Origin: JBQKLI01 sp012798975
Lineage (GTDB): Bacteria > Bacillota > Clostridia > Tissierellales > Peptoniphilaceae
Assembly (NCBI RefSeq): GCF_052116305.1
Contig: NZ_JBQKLI010000007.1
Coordinates: forward strand, 51,691 to 115,690
DNA length: 64,000 nt
Reading direction: 5' to 3'
Notes under the pieces: model-generated
The model's input: the letters and a program-made list of their open reading frames with translations, nothing else
The model's database searches: none
Told to the model about the DNA's origin: nothing
Shown: piece by piece, positions 42,321 to 50,748 of the stretch
Numbering within the stretch: position 1 is the first letter of the stretch
Layout: every line of letters starts with the position of its first letter
Made by a program: the position numbers and the translations under genes

Positions 42321-43775
42321 CTATTTATTTTTTAAATACTCTTGTATAATCACTCTTTCGTCGAAAGGAATTTTCTTATCCCCTATTTTCATAAACCGTT
42401 CATGACCTTTTCCAGCAAAAAAGAGCAGATCACCGGGTTCGCACATATCAATTGCTCTTTTAACTGCCTCTGTCCGATCTTCTATACATTCGTATCTTCC
42501 AGACACCGACACCAGACCTTTGGCTATATCCCGGTTGATGTTTTCTACAGTATCTTTTTTAGGATCGTCCATTGTTATTATAGAGTAGTCGGCATACTTT
42601 CCTGCAACCCTGCCCATTTCTTCTCTTATATCTTGTCTCCGATCGCCGCTGACTCCAAAAACAATCACTGTTTTCCCGCTATGGGACTTTGAAGTCTCAA
42701 GTAGATTTTTCAATGCATCCGGCGTATGGGCAAAGTCTATAACAATATCAAAACCTAGACTATTTTCTACATACTCGAATCTTCCCTCTGCCCCCTTAAA
42801 TTTTTTAGCAGAGGCAATTAAGAAGTCCACAGGTACGCCCGCTTCACAACAGATGGCAATAGCTCCCGCTGTATTATAGACATGAAAAAGTGCTGTAGTA
42901 TCGATTTCGATATCATGGATGCTTTTATCTGGAAGTCTCAGCTTGAAAGAATAGAATTGATCCTTGAATTCTAGTTCTGTAATAGCATAATCTCCCTCTT
43001 TTCCAAAAGAATGGACCTTTACCCCTTCTTTTTTTAATTCCTCGTATAATCTCCTGCCGTAAGAATCATCGGTATTTATCACTGAACTTTTGCGAACCAT
43101 ATAGAAAAGTTGTTTTTTAGCTTGATAGTAAGATTCCATATCCCCATGAAAATCTAAATGCTCCATAGTGAGATTTGTAAACACTCCATAATCAAAATCA
43201 GCTTTTCTCACCCGAAAAAGTTCTAAGGCATGAGAGGATACTTCCATCACAGCCGTTTCTACTCCGGCTTCAGCAAAACGACGAAAGATTTTCTGCAATT
43301 CCGGCGATTCTGGTGTTGTGTTTTCTATCTTTTCGTTTTTTCCAAAAATATTAACACCGTTTGTTCCTATAGTTGCTGCTTTTTTTCCATAAGACGTTAA
43401 AAGATGATCTATTAAATAGGTAGTGGAAGTTTTTCCGTTTGTTCCAGTTACACCAAACAACTCAAATTTCTCGCTGGGATTTCCATTTAAGACAGCCGCA
43501 ATATCAGCCATATACTTTCTGCTGTCTGCAAGCTTAATAAATGTTGCTGTATCAGGATAGGCTTTCAACTCCTCCTGATGAAAAATAATATCTATCCCCT
43601 TTTCTACGAGCCCTTTTATAAAATCATGGCCATCCCTGTTTTCTCCCTTTATGGCAGCAAAAGCTGTTCCCTTTTCTGCCTTTCTGGAATCATGGGTAAT
43701 ATCTGAAATGTCTCGATCTAGTATTCCTTTAACCTCTATATAGTTGATTTTATCTAACAATTCCCTTAAATTCAT
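42321..43775 (-). CDS. murE: UDP-N-acetylmuramoyl-tripeptide synthetase MurE
   Basis: This 484-residue Mur ligase has the ATP loop GVTGTNGKTSTTYLIDHLL, ENTTPESPELQ, VMEVSSHAL and FTNLTMEHLDFHGDMESYYQAK. The amino-acid selection motif reads TMDDPKKDT instead of the DNPR typical of meso-diaminopimelate enzymes, so L-lysine, ornithine or another diamino acid is more likely as residue 3 of the peptide. This is an inference from one motif. It lies 8 nt after the threonine ammonia-lyase. Confidence 0.93.
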   Translation of the reverse strand: MNLRELLDKINYIEVKGILDRDISDITHDSRKAEKGTAFAAIKGENRDGHDFIKGLVEKGIDIIFHQEELKAYPDTATFIKLADSRKYMADIAAVLNGNPSEKFELFGVTGTNGKTSTTYLIDHLLTSYGKKAATIGTNGVNIFGKNEKIENTTPESPELQKIFRRFAEAGVETAVMEVSSHALELFRVRKADFDYGVFTNLTMEHLDFHGDMESYYQAKKQLFYMVRKSSVINTDDSYGRRLYEELKKEGVKVHSFGKEGDYAITELEFKDQFYSFKLRLPDKSIHDIEIDTTALFHVYNTAGAIAICCEAGVPVDFLIASAKKFKGAEGRFEYVENSLGFDIVIDFAHTPDALKNLLETSKSHSGKTVIVFGVSGDRRQDIREEMGRVAGKYADYSIITMDDPKKDTVENINRDIAKGLVSVSGRYECIEDRTEAVKRAIDMCEPGDLLFFAGKGHERFMKIGDKKIPFDERVIIQEYLKNK

Positions 43776-43783
43776 TCTATCTC

Positions 43784-45007
43784 CTAATATGTCATCTTCA
43801 CTTGATAGCCTTTTTCATAAAAATAATCGATAATTTTATGAATATGATCATGACCATTGGCTTCAGCATGTACTTCCAAAACGACATCTTGAAGACGGTC
43901 TAATGTTCTAAACTGATTATGCTGAACTTCGATAACGTTCGCCCCCATCTCTGCAAGTATTTTCGCAACATTGACGAGCTCTCCCGGGCGGTCTGGAAGA
44001 AGAATTGAAAAGCCGAATACCCTTCCCTTTGCGACTAATCCTTTTTGAACCATAGAAGAAATCGACACCATATCTATATTGCCGCCGCTTACTATACAGC
44101 ATACTTTCTTCCCTTTTTCTTTTATTTTACGGGCTGCAGCAAGAGGAAGCGCTCCTGAACTTTCTGCGATCAGCTTATGGCTTTCCATAATTTCGATAAA
44201 AGCTTCCATCGTTTCATAATCAGACACGGTAATAATTTCATCAACATAGTCTTTCACGATTTCGTAAGTCATCTTTCCAGGTTCCTTAACAGCAACTCCG
44301 TCTGCAATGGTAGAAACTGTATTTAAACAAACAACTTCTCCGCTTTCAAGAGACTGCTTCATGCAGCTTGCTCCTTCCGGCTCTGCTCCTATAATCTTTA
44401 TATTCGGATTCATTCTTTTTGCAGCTACTGCAACACCTGAAATCAGTCCTCCGCCCCCTATAGGAACAATAATAATATCGCAGCTGGGAAGCTGCTGAAG
44501 AATTTCCAATCCGATAGTTCCTTGTCCTTCAATAACATCAATATCTTCAAAAGGATGGACAAAAACAAGTCCCCTTTCCTCCGAAAGTTTTAAAGCATGG
44601 CCATAGGCTTCGTCGTAAACATCGCCATAAAGCACCACTTCAACACCGTACTTTTTCGTTCCTTCTACTTTGATAAGAGGAGTTGTTGTCGGCATAACAA
44701 TAGTCGCCTTTACGCCTAGTTTGTTAGCAGAATAAGCAACTCCTTGAGCATGATTGCCTGCGGATGCAGAGATAATACCTTTCTCCTTATCTTCCTCACT
44801 CATTTTTGATATCTTGTTGTAGGCCCCTCTTATTTTAAAAGCCCCGGTCTTCTGGAGGTTTTCGGGTTTTAAATAAACCTCATTGTTATATAGTTTCGAA
44901 AATTTTTCGCTGTATATAATATTCGTTTTCTTCGCAACACTCTCTAGCCTCTCTGAAGCCTTTAAAAAATCTAATTTATCTGTGAATTTTGAACTTTCTC
45001 GAACCAT
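43784..45007 (-). CDS. ilvA: Threonine ammonia-lyase with ACT domain
   Basis: This 407-residue fold-type-II PLP enzyme has the PLP lysine in LQKTGAFKIRGAYNKIS, SAGNHAQGVAYSA, PIGGGGLISGVAVA and CIVSGGNIDM. A C-terminal ACT-like domain (SILLPDRPGELVNVAKILAEMGANVIEVQH) suggests allosteric control. It makes 2-oxobutyrate and ammonia from threonine. Length and single ACT-like unit fit the catabolic type (TdcB-like) better than the two-ACT biosynthetic type. It is the first gene before murE. Confidence 0.92.
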   Translation of the reverse strand: MVRESSKFTDKLDFLKASERLESVAKKTNIIYSEKFSKLYNNEVYLKPENLQKTGAFKIRGAYNKISKMSEEDKEKGIISASAGNHAQGVAYSANKLGVKATIVMPTTTPLIKVEGTKKYGVEVVLYGDVYDEAYGHALKLSEERGLVFVHPFEDIDVIEGQGTIGLEILQQLPSCDIIIVPIGGGGLISGVAVAAKRMNPNIKIIGAEPEGASCMKQSLESGEVVCLNTVSTIADGVAVKEPGKMTYEIVKDYVDEIITVSDYETMEAFIEIMESHKLIAESSGALPLAAARKIKEKGKKVCCIVSGGNIDMVSISSMVQKGLVAKGRVFGFSILLPDRPGELVNVAKILAEMGANVIEVQHNQFRTLDRLQDVVLEVHAEANGHDHIHKIIDYFYEKGYQVKMTY

Positions 45008-45040
45008 TTTTTCACCATTCTTTCATAAAGTTATTACACA

Positions 45041-45070
45041 ATTGTATCATATCCTAAGATCCCTCTTCAA
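45041..45070 (-). promoter_or_regulatory. Promoter of the threonine ammonia-lyase-murE pair
   Basis: TTGAAG (45065-45070), 18-nt spacer, TACAAT (45041-45046) on the minus strand with TGA before the -10. Confidence 0.55.
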
Positions 45071-45162
45071 TTTTACGCTTTTAATAAACTTAAGTTATAT
45101 CTTTCTAATTTTGGGTATCTTTATACTGTAAGAAAAATTAGACGAAATTTTAGGAGGCTATC

Positions 45163-45408
45163 ATGGCAGATTTAAGATTATTTTATAAAGAAACATGTCC
45201 ATATTGTAAAAAAGTAATTCGATTTATCGAAAAACACGAATTGGACGATAAAATCGAGTACGTAAACATTCAAGAAGATCCAAAAAATGAAGAAGAGTTA
45301 GTAGAAAAAGGCGGTCAAGGTATGGTTCCATGCTTATTTATCGATGGAAAACCTATGTACGAATCTAGCGATATAATCGACTATTTAGATGAAAATTATG
45401 TTAAATAA
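45163..45408 (+). CDS. Glutaredoxin-like thiol protein
   Basis: This 81-residue thioredoxin-fold protein has the redox site CPYC in LFYKETCPYCKKVIRFIEK, the cis-proline MVPCLFIDGKPMYES, and DIIDYLDENY at the end. The extra cysteine beside the cis-proline (VPC) is unusual for glutaredoxins, which have TVP. AGGAGG precedes the start. It is a single gene with its own terminator. Confidence 0.92.
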   Translation: MADLRLFYKETCPYCKKVIRFIEKHELDDKIEYVNIQEDPKNEEELVEKGGQGMVPCLFIDGKPMYESSDIIDYLDENYVK

Positions 45409-45419
45409 CATCTCTTTTT

Positions 45420-45450
45420 AATAAAGTCCTATAGGGCTTTATTTTTTTTG
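45420..45450 (+). terminator. Terminator of the glutaredoxin gene
   Basis: The 10-bp stem AATAAAGTCC/GGGCTTTATT with loop TATA is followed by seven or more T. Confidence 0.88.
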
Positions 45451-45459
45451 TTCCTGCTG

Positions 45460-45468
45460 TGATATAAT
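45460..45468 (+). promoter_or_regulatory. Extended -10 promoter element of the PEPCK-like gene
   Basis: TGATATAAT (TGN plus a perfect -10) lies 27 nt before the ATG. No good -35 is visible. Confidence 0.5.
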
Positions 45469-45494
45469 AAGTTAAAGAGCTAAAGGAGGCATCT

Positions 45495-47249
45495 ATGAAA
45501 AAAGCATGGTCATTAAGCAACGACAAAGCAATGATAAATTTTTCAATAAATTACTGCGATACAGAGGAAAAGGTGTTGGAATCGGAAGCTTTTCTATCCG
45601 TTTTGAGACATTTTTTCAAAAAGGCAAGCCAAAGCAAAGATAAACATTATAATCTGCTTAAGAATTATGTGAAGGACTTTGATGATGCAGAAGAATATTT
45701 AATACTTTTAGCAAAACTTTTGACGATACTCTCTTCGAAAGAAATTTCCGAACATTTCCGAGCTTATATGGATGTCTATGAAAAAAGAAATGAATTTAAT
45801 AGTCTGGTAGAAGATGTCTATACATATTGGAGAAATTTAGAACGATACGGCATGATCTATGAAACAAAAGGACCTAAGGGAATCGGACAAAGCAGTTTTT
45901 TGGATTCCAAAATGAATTTTGACAATTTGATTCTTTCTATGTATCGAAAAATCACAGCTAATCTTATTATGGAAACACCTTCTGTTTACAGACAAGTTCC
46001 TGCCGGAACGAATGTAGGATTAGTCTTAAAAGATACCGTCTGGCCTATTCCTGAAGGCTATGAAAGTTTAACGGATATTCCTTTTATAAAAGATCTATAC
46101 ATTGAAACACCTTTTATCACCTATCCTAAAAGAAATAAAAGAGACGGTTTCTTTGAAGAAGTTAAAACAAACCCTATGCCCTCTTTAGGGATTAATCCAA
46201 ATCACTTTTTCTGCTATCCTATGTGGGTAGGAGATCTTTTGACCTTTGTCTTCGGCCATAGAGACTTTATGACTCATATCATATCCTTGTCAAATCTTTT
46301 TCAAATGGCAAAAGAAACTGAAATTGCCGGCAGAAAGCCTGATCTTATGCTTATCTTCGGTGCAAATGAGCCGGATATGAAGGCAGCAAACGGTTACTAT
46401 ATAGACAGCGAAAATGAAATTGTTTTAGGTTTTGTGTCCCATCATGAAGACCATGACTATTTCGGTTATATGAAAAAAATGACATTAACCCTTCATAATA
46501 TTCTTCAAATGAGAAGGGGATACCTTCCGATTCACGGTGCTATGGTTCATATAAAAACTCAAGACGGTTCCTGTGCGAATGTCGTTATCATGGGAGATTC
46601 AGGAGCTGGCAAATCGGAAAGTATTGAAGCTTTCAGAAGCCTTGCGGAAGACTACATTTCCGATATGACTGTAGTATTCGATGATATGGGTACCTTCCGC
46701 TATCTAAACGATGAAAACAGATTGGTCGGTGTGGGTACAGAAATAGGAGCTTTTGTCCGTTTAGATGATCTGGATGCAGGATATGCATTTAAGCAGCTTG
46801 ACCGCTCTATTTTTATGAATCCTGATAAAATCAATGCACGGCTGATCACTCCTATTGCAACCTACGAAGAGATTATAAAAGGCTATAATATCGATATGTT
46901 CTTATACGCGAACAATTATGATCGAATTGATGAAAACGAGTCCTCTATACATCTCTTTGATTCAAAGAAAGAAGCAAAGGAAGTTTTTACTGCCGGAAAA
47001 AGAATGGCAAAAGGAACCACTACAGAAGAAGGGTTGACAACATCATACTTTGCAAATCCTTTCGGCCCTTACCAATGCAAAGAACGCTGCAGCGAATTAA
47101 TCGACCAATACTTCGATATTCTCTACGATAAAAAAATATATGTAGGGGAAATTCGTACACAGCTTGGTATAAAAGGATTCGAACGAAAAGGGGCAGAAAA
47201 AGCCGCCTTGGACTTATTTGAAATGATGAAAAAATTAAATTTAAAATAA
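45495..47249 (+). CDS. PEPCK/HPr-kinase-fold P-loop protein
   Basis: This 584-residue protein starts after AAAGGAGG. The N-terminal third is helical and unrecognised. From about residue 345 it has the fold signature of PEP carboxykinase and HPr kinase: LPIHGAMVHIKTQDG, the P-loop VIMGDSGAGKSES (near residue 366) and the metal motif VVFDDMGTFRYL. YLNDENRLVGVGTEIGAFVRLDDLDAGYAF follows. Proteins like this are sometimes annotated as PEP carboxykinase, but it differs from the ATP-dependent PckA. A kinase acting on HPr or another protein is possible. Function unproven. Confidence 0.7.
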   Translation: MKKAWSLSNDKAMINFSINYCDTEEKVLESEAFLSVLRHFFKKASQSKDKHYNLLKNYVKDFDDAEEYLILLAKLLTILSSKEISEHFRAYMDVYEKRNEFNSLVEDVYTYWRNLERYGMIYETKGPKGIGQSSFLDSKMNFDNLILSMYRKITANLIMETPSVYRQVPAGTNVGLVLKDTVWPIPEGYESLTDIPFIKDLYIETPFITYPKRNKRDGFFEEVKTNPMPSLGINPNHFFCYPMWVGDLLTFVFGHRDFMTHIISLSNLFQMAKETEIAGRKPDLMLIFGANEPDMKAANGYYIDSENEIVLGFVSHHEDHDYFGYMKKMTLTLHNILQMRRGYLPIHGAMVHIKTQDGSCANVVIMGDSGAGKSESIEAFRSLAEDYISDMTVVFDDMGTFRYLNDENRLVGVGTEIGAFVRLDDLDAGYAFKQLDRSIFMNPDKINARLITPIATYEEIIKGYNIDMFLYANNYDRIDENESSIHLFDSKKEAKEVFTAGKRMAKGTTTEEGLTTSYFANPFGPYQCKERCSELIDQYFDILYDKKIYVGEIRTQLGIKGFERKGAEKAALDLFEMMKKLNLK

Positions 47250-47257
47250 TATTTCAC

Positions 47258-47295
47258 AAAAAAACGGTCCTCATAAATGGAGGAGCCGTTTTTTT
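47258..47295. terminator. Bidirectional terminator
   Basis: A long stem (AAAAAAACGG-TCCTC / GGAGGAGCCGTTTTTTT, one bulge) lies between convergent genes and serves both strands. Confidence 0.85.
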
Positions 47296-47317
47296 ATACT
47301 TCAGCTAATAAACTCTT

Positions 47318-49354
47318 TTATTTTCTTTTCCTTATTACCAGATACATTCCGCCGATTACTGCCATTAATATATATGGATAAGGAGTTGTTTGGACTTCTG
47401 CTGCTGTTTTAGGGATCTCTTTATAGCCGCTTAGTCTAGATGTATTATTGAAATTTCTCTGTGCTTTCGGTGCAATGCTTAGATCTTTATAAAGTCCTTT
47501 CAACTCATTTTGTTCTTTTGTTGTTAATGTTTTTTTGTTTTCTAGTTCTTTCCTGCGGGCTTGTTTTTCTTTTTGTATCTCTTCTTTTGTTTTGATCCCT
47601 AGATCTTTATAGAGTTGTTTTAGTTCGCCTTTTTCTTTATCTGTTAATGTTTTTTTGTTTTCTAGTACTTTTATCCGAGCTTCTTTTTCTTTTCGTTTCT
47701 CTTCTTTTGTTTTGATTCCTAGATCTTTATAGAGTTGTTTTAGTTCGCCTTTTTCTTTATTTGTTAATGTTTTTTTGTTTTCTAGTACTTTTATGCGTTC
47801 TTCTTTTTCTTTTCGTTTCTCTTCTTTTGTTTTGATTCCTAGATCTTTATAGAGCTGTTTTAGTTCATCTTTTTCTTTATCTGTTAGTGTCTTTTTGTTT
47901 TCTAGTACTTTTATGCGTTCTTCTTTTTCTTTTCGTCTCTCTTCTGGAGTTTTTAGATTTAGATCTTGATAAAGCTGCTTTAATTCTTCTGCTTCATCCT
48001 CTGTTAATACTTTTTTGTTTTCTAATTCTTTTATTCGCGCTAGTTTTTCTGTTTTAATTTCTTCGACTGTTTTGATTCCTAAATCGTTATAGAGTTTGTC
48101 AAGTTCTTTTTGCTGTTCTTTTGTTCTAGTCTTTATTAATTCCAGCTCTTTTACTCGTGCTAGTTTTTCTGTTTTAGTTTCTTCGGCTGTTTTGATTCCT
48201 AAATCGTTATAGAGCTTATTTAATTCTTCCTGCTGCTCTTTTGTTCTGTTCTTTATTAATTCTAATTCTTTCGTACGAGCAAGCTTTTCTTTTCGAACCT
48301 CTTCTGGAGACTTCATTCCCAAGTCATTGTAAAGATTCTTTAATTCTTCTTTTTCTGCATTCGTCAAAGTCTTTATGTTTTCTAGTACTGCGATACGATC
48401 CTTTTTCTCTTTCTTAATTTCTTCAGGAGTCTTTATTCCTAAGTCATTATATAGATTCTTTAATTCTTCTTTTTCTGCAGTAGTTAGAGTCGTTTTATTC
48501 TCCAGTACTGCTATACGATCCTGTTTCTCTTTTTTAATTTCTTCAGCTGTCTTTATTCCTAAGTCAGTATATAGATTTTTTAGTTCATCTTTTTCTTTAG
48601 CTGTTAAAATTTTTTTATTTTCCAGTTCTTTGATTCGTTTAAGTTTTTCTGCTTTGATCTCTTCTGCTGTTTTTTCTTCATCTTTTGGAACTTCAACTGC
48701 TGCAGTACTTCTTTTTGTTTTTGTTTTTTCGATTTTTGGAGTTTCTTTTATTTCTGCAGCGGGTGGAGTTTCTTTTTTGATTGCTTTTTCTTCTGTTGTT
48801 TTTTTAGTTACTGTAGTTTCTTCTGCTTTTGCAGGTGTTTCTTTTATATATATTTTTTCTTCTGTCTTTGTTTTTTCTTTTATTTCCGCTGTTGGTTCTG
48901 CATTTCTTTTTGTTCTTGCAGCAGCTTTTTTAGGAGCTTCTTTTTCTTCTTTCTTTGTAGTTGTCTTTTCTTCAATTTTTTTCTCTGTTTCTTCTATCTT
49001 TTTTACTTCTGTTTTTTCTTCTGCATTATCTTTTTCTTTTGTGTTCTTTTTATCTTCTTTTGTATCTTTCTTGTTTTCTTTAGCTTCTATTGCTTTAATT
49101 TCTTTTATAATTTCTTCCAATTCTAGTTTTTGCGCTTTTGTAAGTGTTTTTTTAGCTTCCAACTCTTTTTTTCTAGAGAGAAGCTTGTCGTATTTTCCTG
49201 CTTTTGTTTCTTTTTTCTTTTCTTTTTCAATGTGTAAAACCTTTTCCTGAATCTTAACCTCTTTTGCTGCATTGTTTTCTGCTGCCAAACTTAAATTTCC
49301 AAGGGGCGCAGTTATAATGGATAGAATAAGTACCGCGGTTAATAATTTTTTCAT
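47318..49354 (-). CDS. Secreted repeat protein with possible variant sorting signal
   Basis: This 678-residue protein has a signal peptide (LLTAVLILSIITAPLGNLSLAA, cut near residue 25), then a Lys/Glu/Thr-rich stretch to about 229. Ten tandem 40-residue repeats follow (residues 230-629). Consensus pieces are EEIKKEKxxRIKxLENKKTLT and EKDELKxLYxDLGIKT, predicted helical. The end reads GYKEIPKTAAEVQ, a hydrophobic helix (YILMAVIGGMYLVI) and RKRK, the plan of a sortase signal with IPKTA in place of LPxTG. An adhesin or cell-wall binding role is likely. The product name is uncertain because the repeat family is not one I recognise. Confidence 0.8.
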   Translation of the reverse strand: MKKLLTAVLILSIITAPLGNLSLAAENNAAKEVKIQEKVLHIEKEKKKETKAGKYDKLLSRKKELEAKKTLTKAQKLELEEIIKEIKAIEAKENKKDTKEDKKNTKEKDNAEEKTEVKKIEETEKKIEEKTTTKKEEKEAPKKAAARTKRNAEPTAEIKEKTKTEEKIYIKETPAKAEETTVTKKTTEEKAIKKETPPAAEIKETPKIEKTKTKRSTAAVEVPKDEEKTAEEIKAEKLKRIKELENKKILTAKEKDELKNLYTDLGIKTAEEIKKEKQDRIAVLENKTTLTTAEKEELKNLYNDLGIKTPEEIKKEKKDRIAVLENIKTLTNAEKEELKNLYNDLGMKSPEEVRKEKLARTKELELIKNRTKEQQEELNKLYNDLGIKTAEETKTEKLARVKELELIKTRTKEQQKELDKLYNDLGIKTVEEIKTEKLARIKELENKKVLTEDEAEELKQLYQDLNLKTPEERRKEKEERIKVLENKKTLTDKEKDELKQLYKDLGIKTKEEKRKEKEERIKVLENKKTLTNKEKGELKQLYKDLGIKTKEEKRKEKEARIKVLENKKTLTDKEKGELKQLYKDLGIKTKEEIQKEKQARRKELENKKTLTTKEQNELKGLYKDLSIAPKAQRNFNNTSRLSGYKEIPKTAAEVQTTPYPYILMAVIGGMYLVIRKRK
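47468..48667 (-). repeat. Ten 120-bp tandem repeats
   Basis: The coding repeats are exactly 120 bp with no length change. Those at the 3' side (repeats 7-9, about 47588-47947) are nearly identical in DNA, while the 5' ones have drifted, which points to recent expansion at one end. Confidence 0.9.
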
Positions 49355-49676
49355 GACTTCCCTCCTTAATCATAGAAATTGTTTTTACAATACTTTTTTT
49401 AATTAGTATTGTTATCTTATATTTATTATACCCCGTAATTGTTTAATTGTAGATACTAAACATTAAGAAATTTCAACAATATGTTACCATTCTATCATCT
49501 TAATTTATTACAAAAAAAAGACACTTTTTTATTTTATATCTTAAACCTCAGAATACAGTCCTTTCTCTCAACTCCTATTTGAAATCTTCATTTCGCTCTT
49601 ATAACAACTATTCTTCTTCTATTGCACATAAACCTCTTAGAATTACGCAATGTATAAATCACAGCACTTTAAAGCA
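49355..49676. other. Gap upstream of the repeat-protein gene
   Basis: The gap contains a minus-strand -10 TATAAT at 49425-49430 without a clear -35, and a leader hairpin (ACAATACT/AGTATTGT, 49387-49412). The remainder is AT-rich with no gene. Confidence 0.55.
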
Positions 49677-49712
49677 AAAAAATAACACCTCTATATAGAG
49701 GCGTTATTTTTT
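49677..49712 (-). terminator. Terminator of the surface-sugar operon
   Basis: A nearly perfect palindrome (AAAAAATAACGCCTCTATAT and its mirror) gives a 16-18-bp stem followed by T-residues on the minus strand. Confidence 0.88.
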
Positions 49713-49713
49713 A

Positions 49714-50733
49714 TTATTCTGTTTGACCATAAGCTTTCAATAAGACTTCAACGGGCTTGCGTCCTTCTTCTCCAGAGATCAATGGATCTCTGTCTTCTAC
49801 GATCGCTTCAATATAGTCTTTATATAGAGGCGTATGACCATTTCCATACACATTATCAATTTCGTCTTTCACAGGATCATCGATCTTTTCTTCAGGGTCT
49901 TCGAAATTCCATGTCTCAATTTCGTTTACTGCAAGACCGCCGATTACCGCTGTACCTGTTTCACCAAATATGCTTAATGTTTCTTCCAAGTTTTTAGGGT
50001 ATACAACTGCGGATCCTTCTAGTGTTCCTATCGTTCCATTCTCGAATCTCATAAGAACAACACCATAATCTTCCATTTCGATATTTCTCATAAATGTTCC
50101 CCGCTCTGCTTTCACAGAAACGACTGGGCTATTCATCATCCATAATAATAAATCCAGATTATGAATACACTGATTCATCAACGTTCCGCCGTCCAAAGCT
50201 TTTGTACCTCTCCAAGGTGCAAGGTCATAATAATGCTGATCTCTTGTCCATAGAACACGAGCTGTTCCATTGATAAGATTTCCAAATTTACCCTCTTCTA
50301 CTGCTTTGTGAAGCTTTTGTATCGGAGGGTTGAAACGATTCTGATGACAAACAGCTACTTTCAAATTTTTCTTTCTGCCTAAATCGTTTATAGCGTCGAT
50401 TTCTTCCAATGTCATTGCCATCGGTTTTTCGATCATAACATGCAAGTCTTTTTCCAAACAATGAATCGCTATATCTCCATGATATCCGCTTTCTGTGGCA
50501 ATCGCTGCAATATCGAGATCTTCCTTTTCGATCATCTCTTGATAATCTGTATAAACGGCAACCTCGCGATCTGGATATTTTTCTAAATATTGATTTTTTT
50601 TCTCCACAGCTCTTTCTTCGATCACGTCGCATACAGCTGTCAATTCCAAATAATCGTCATTGTTGGCAATTGCTTCTACATGTTTATAAGAAATCCTGCC
50701 GCAGCCGATAATAGCACATTTTAATTTCGCCAT
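49714..50733 (-). CDS. wbpB: Gfo/Idh/MocA-family sugar-nucleotide dehydrogenase (WbpB/WlbA type)
   Basis: This 339-residue protein has the NAD motif CAIIGCGRISYKHVEAI, the catalytic EKPMAMTLEEID, and LDGGTLMNQCIHNLDLLLW with the active histidine. WbpB/WlbA oxidises UDP-GlcNAc-uronic acid at C3 to a ketone. The neighbours WbpA-, WbpE- and WbpD-like proteins complete this pathway, which supports the call. It is last in the operon. Confidence 0.85.
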   Translation of the reverse strand: MAKLKCAIIGCGRISYKHVEAIANNDDYLELTAVCDVIEERAVEKKNQYLEKYPDREVAVYTDYQEMIEKEDLDIAAIATESGYHGDIAIHCLEKDLHVMIEKPMAMTLEEIDAINDLGRKKNLKVAVCHQNRFNPPIQKLHKAVEEGKFGNLINGTARVLWTRDQHYYDLAPWRGTKALDGGTLMNQCIHNLDLLLWMMNSPVVSVKAERGTFMRNIEMEDYGVVLMRFENGTIGTLEGSAVVYPKNLEETLSIFGETGTAVIGGLAVNEIETWNFEDPEEKIDDPVKDEIDNVYGNGHTPLYKDYIEAIVEDRDPLISGEEGRKPVEVLLKAYGQTE

Positions 50734-50748
50734 TTATCTTCCCCCGCT

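Noticed and set aside
48375..49250. 291-codon plus-strand frame rich in Ser/Phe
   Set aside because: It is the complement of the repeat-protein gene; the low-complexity composition is a mirror of Lys/Glu codons.
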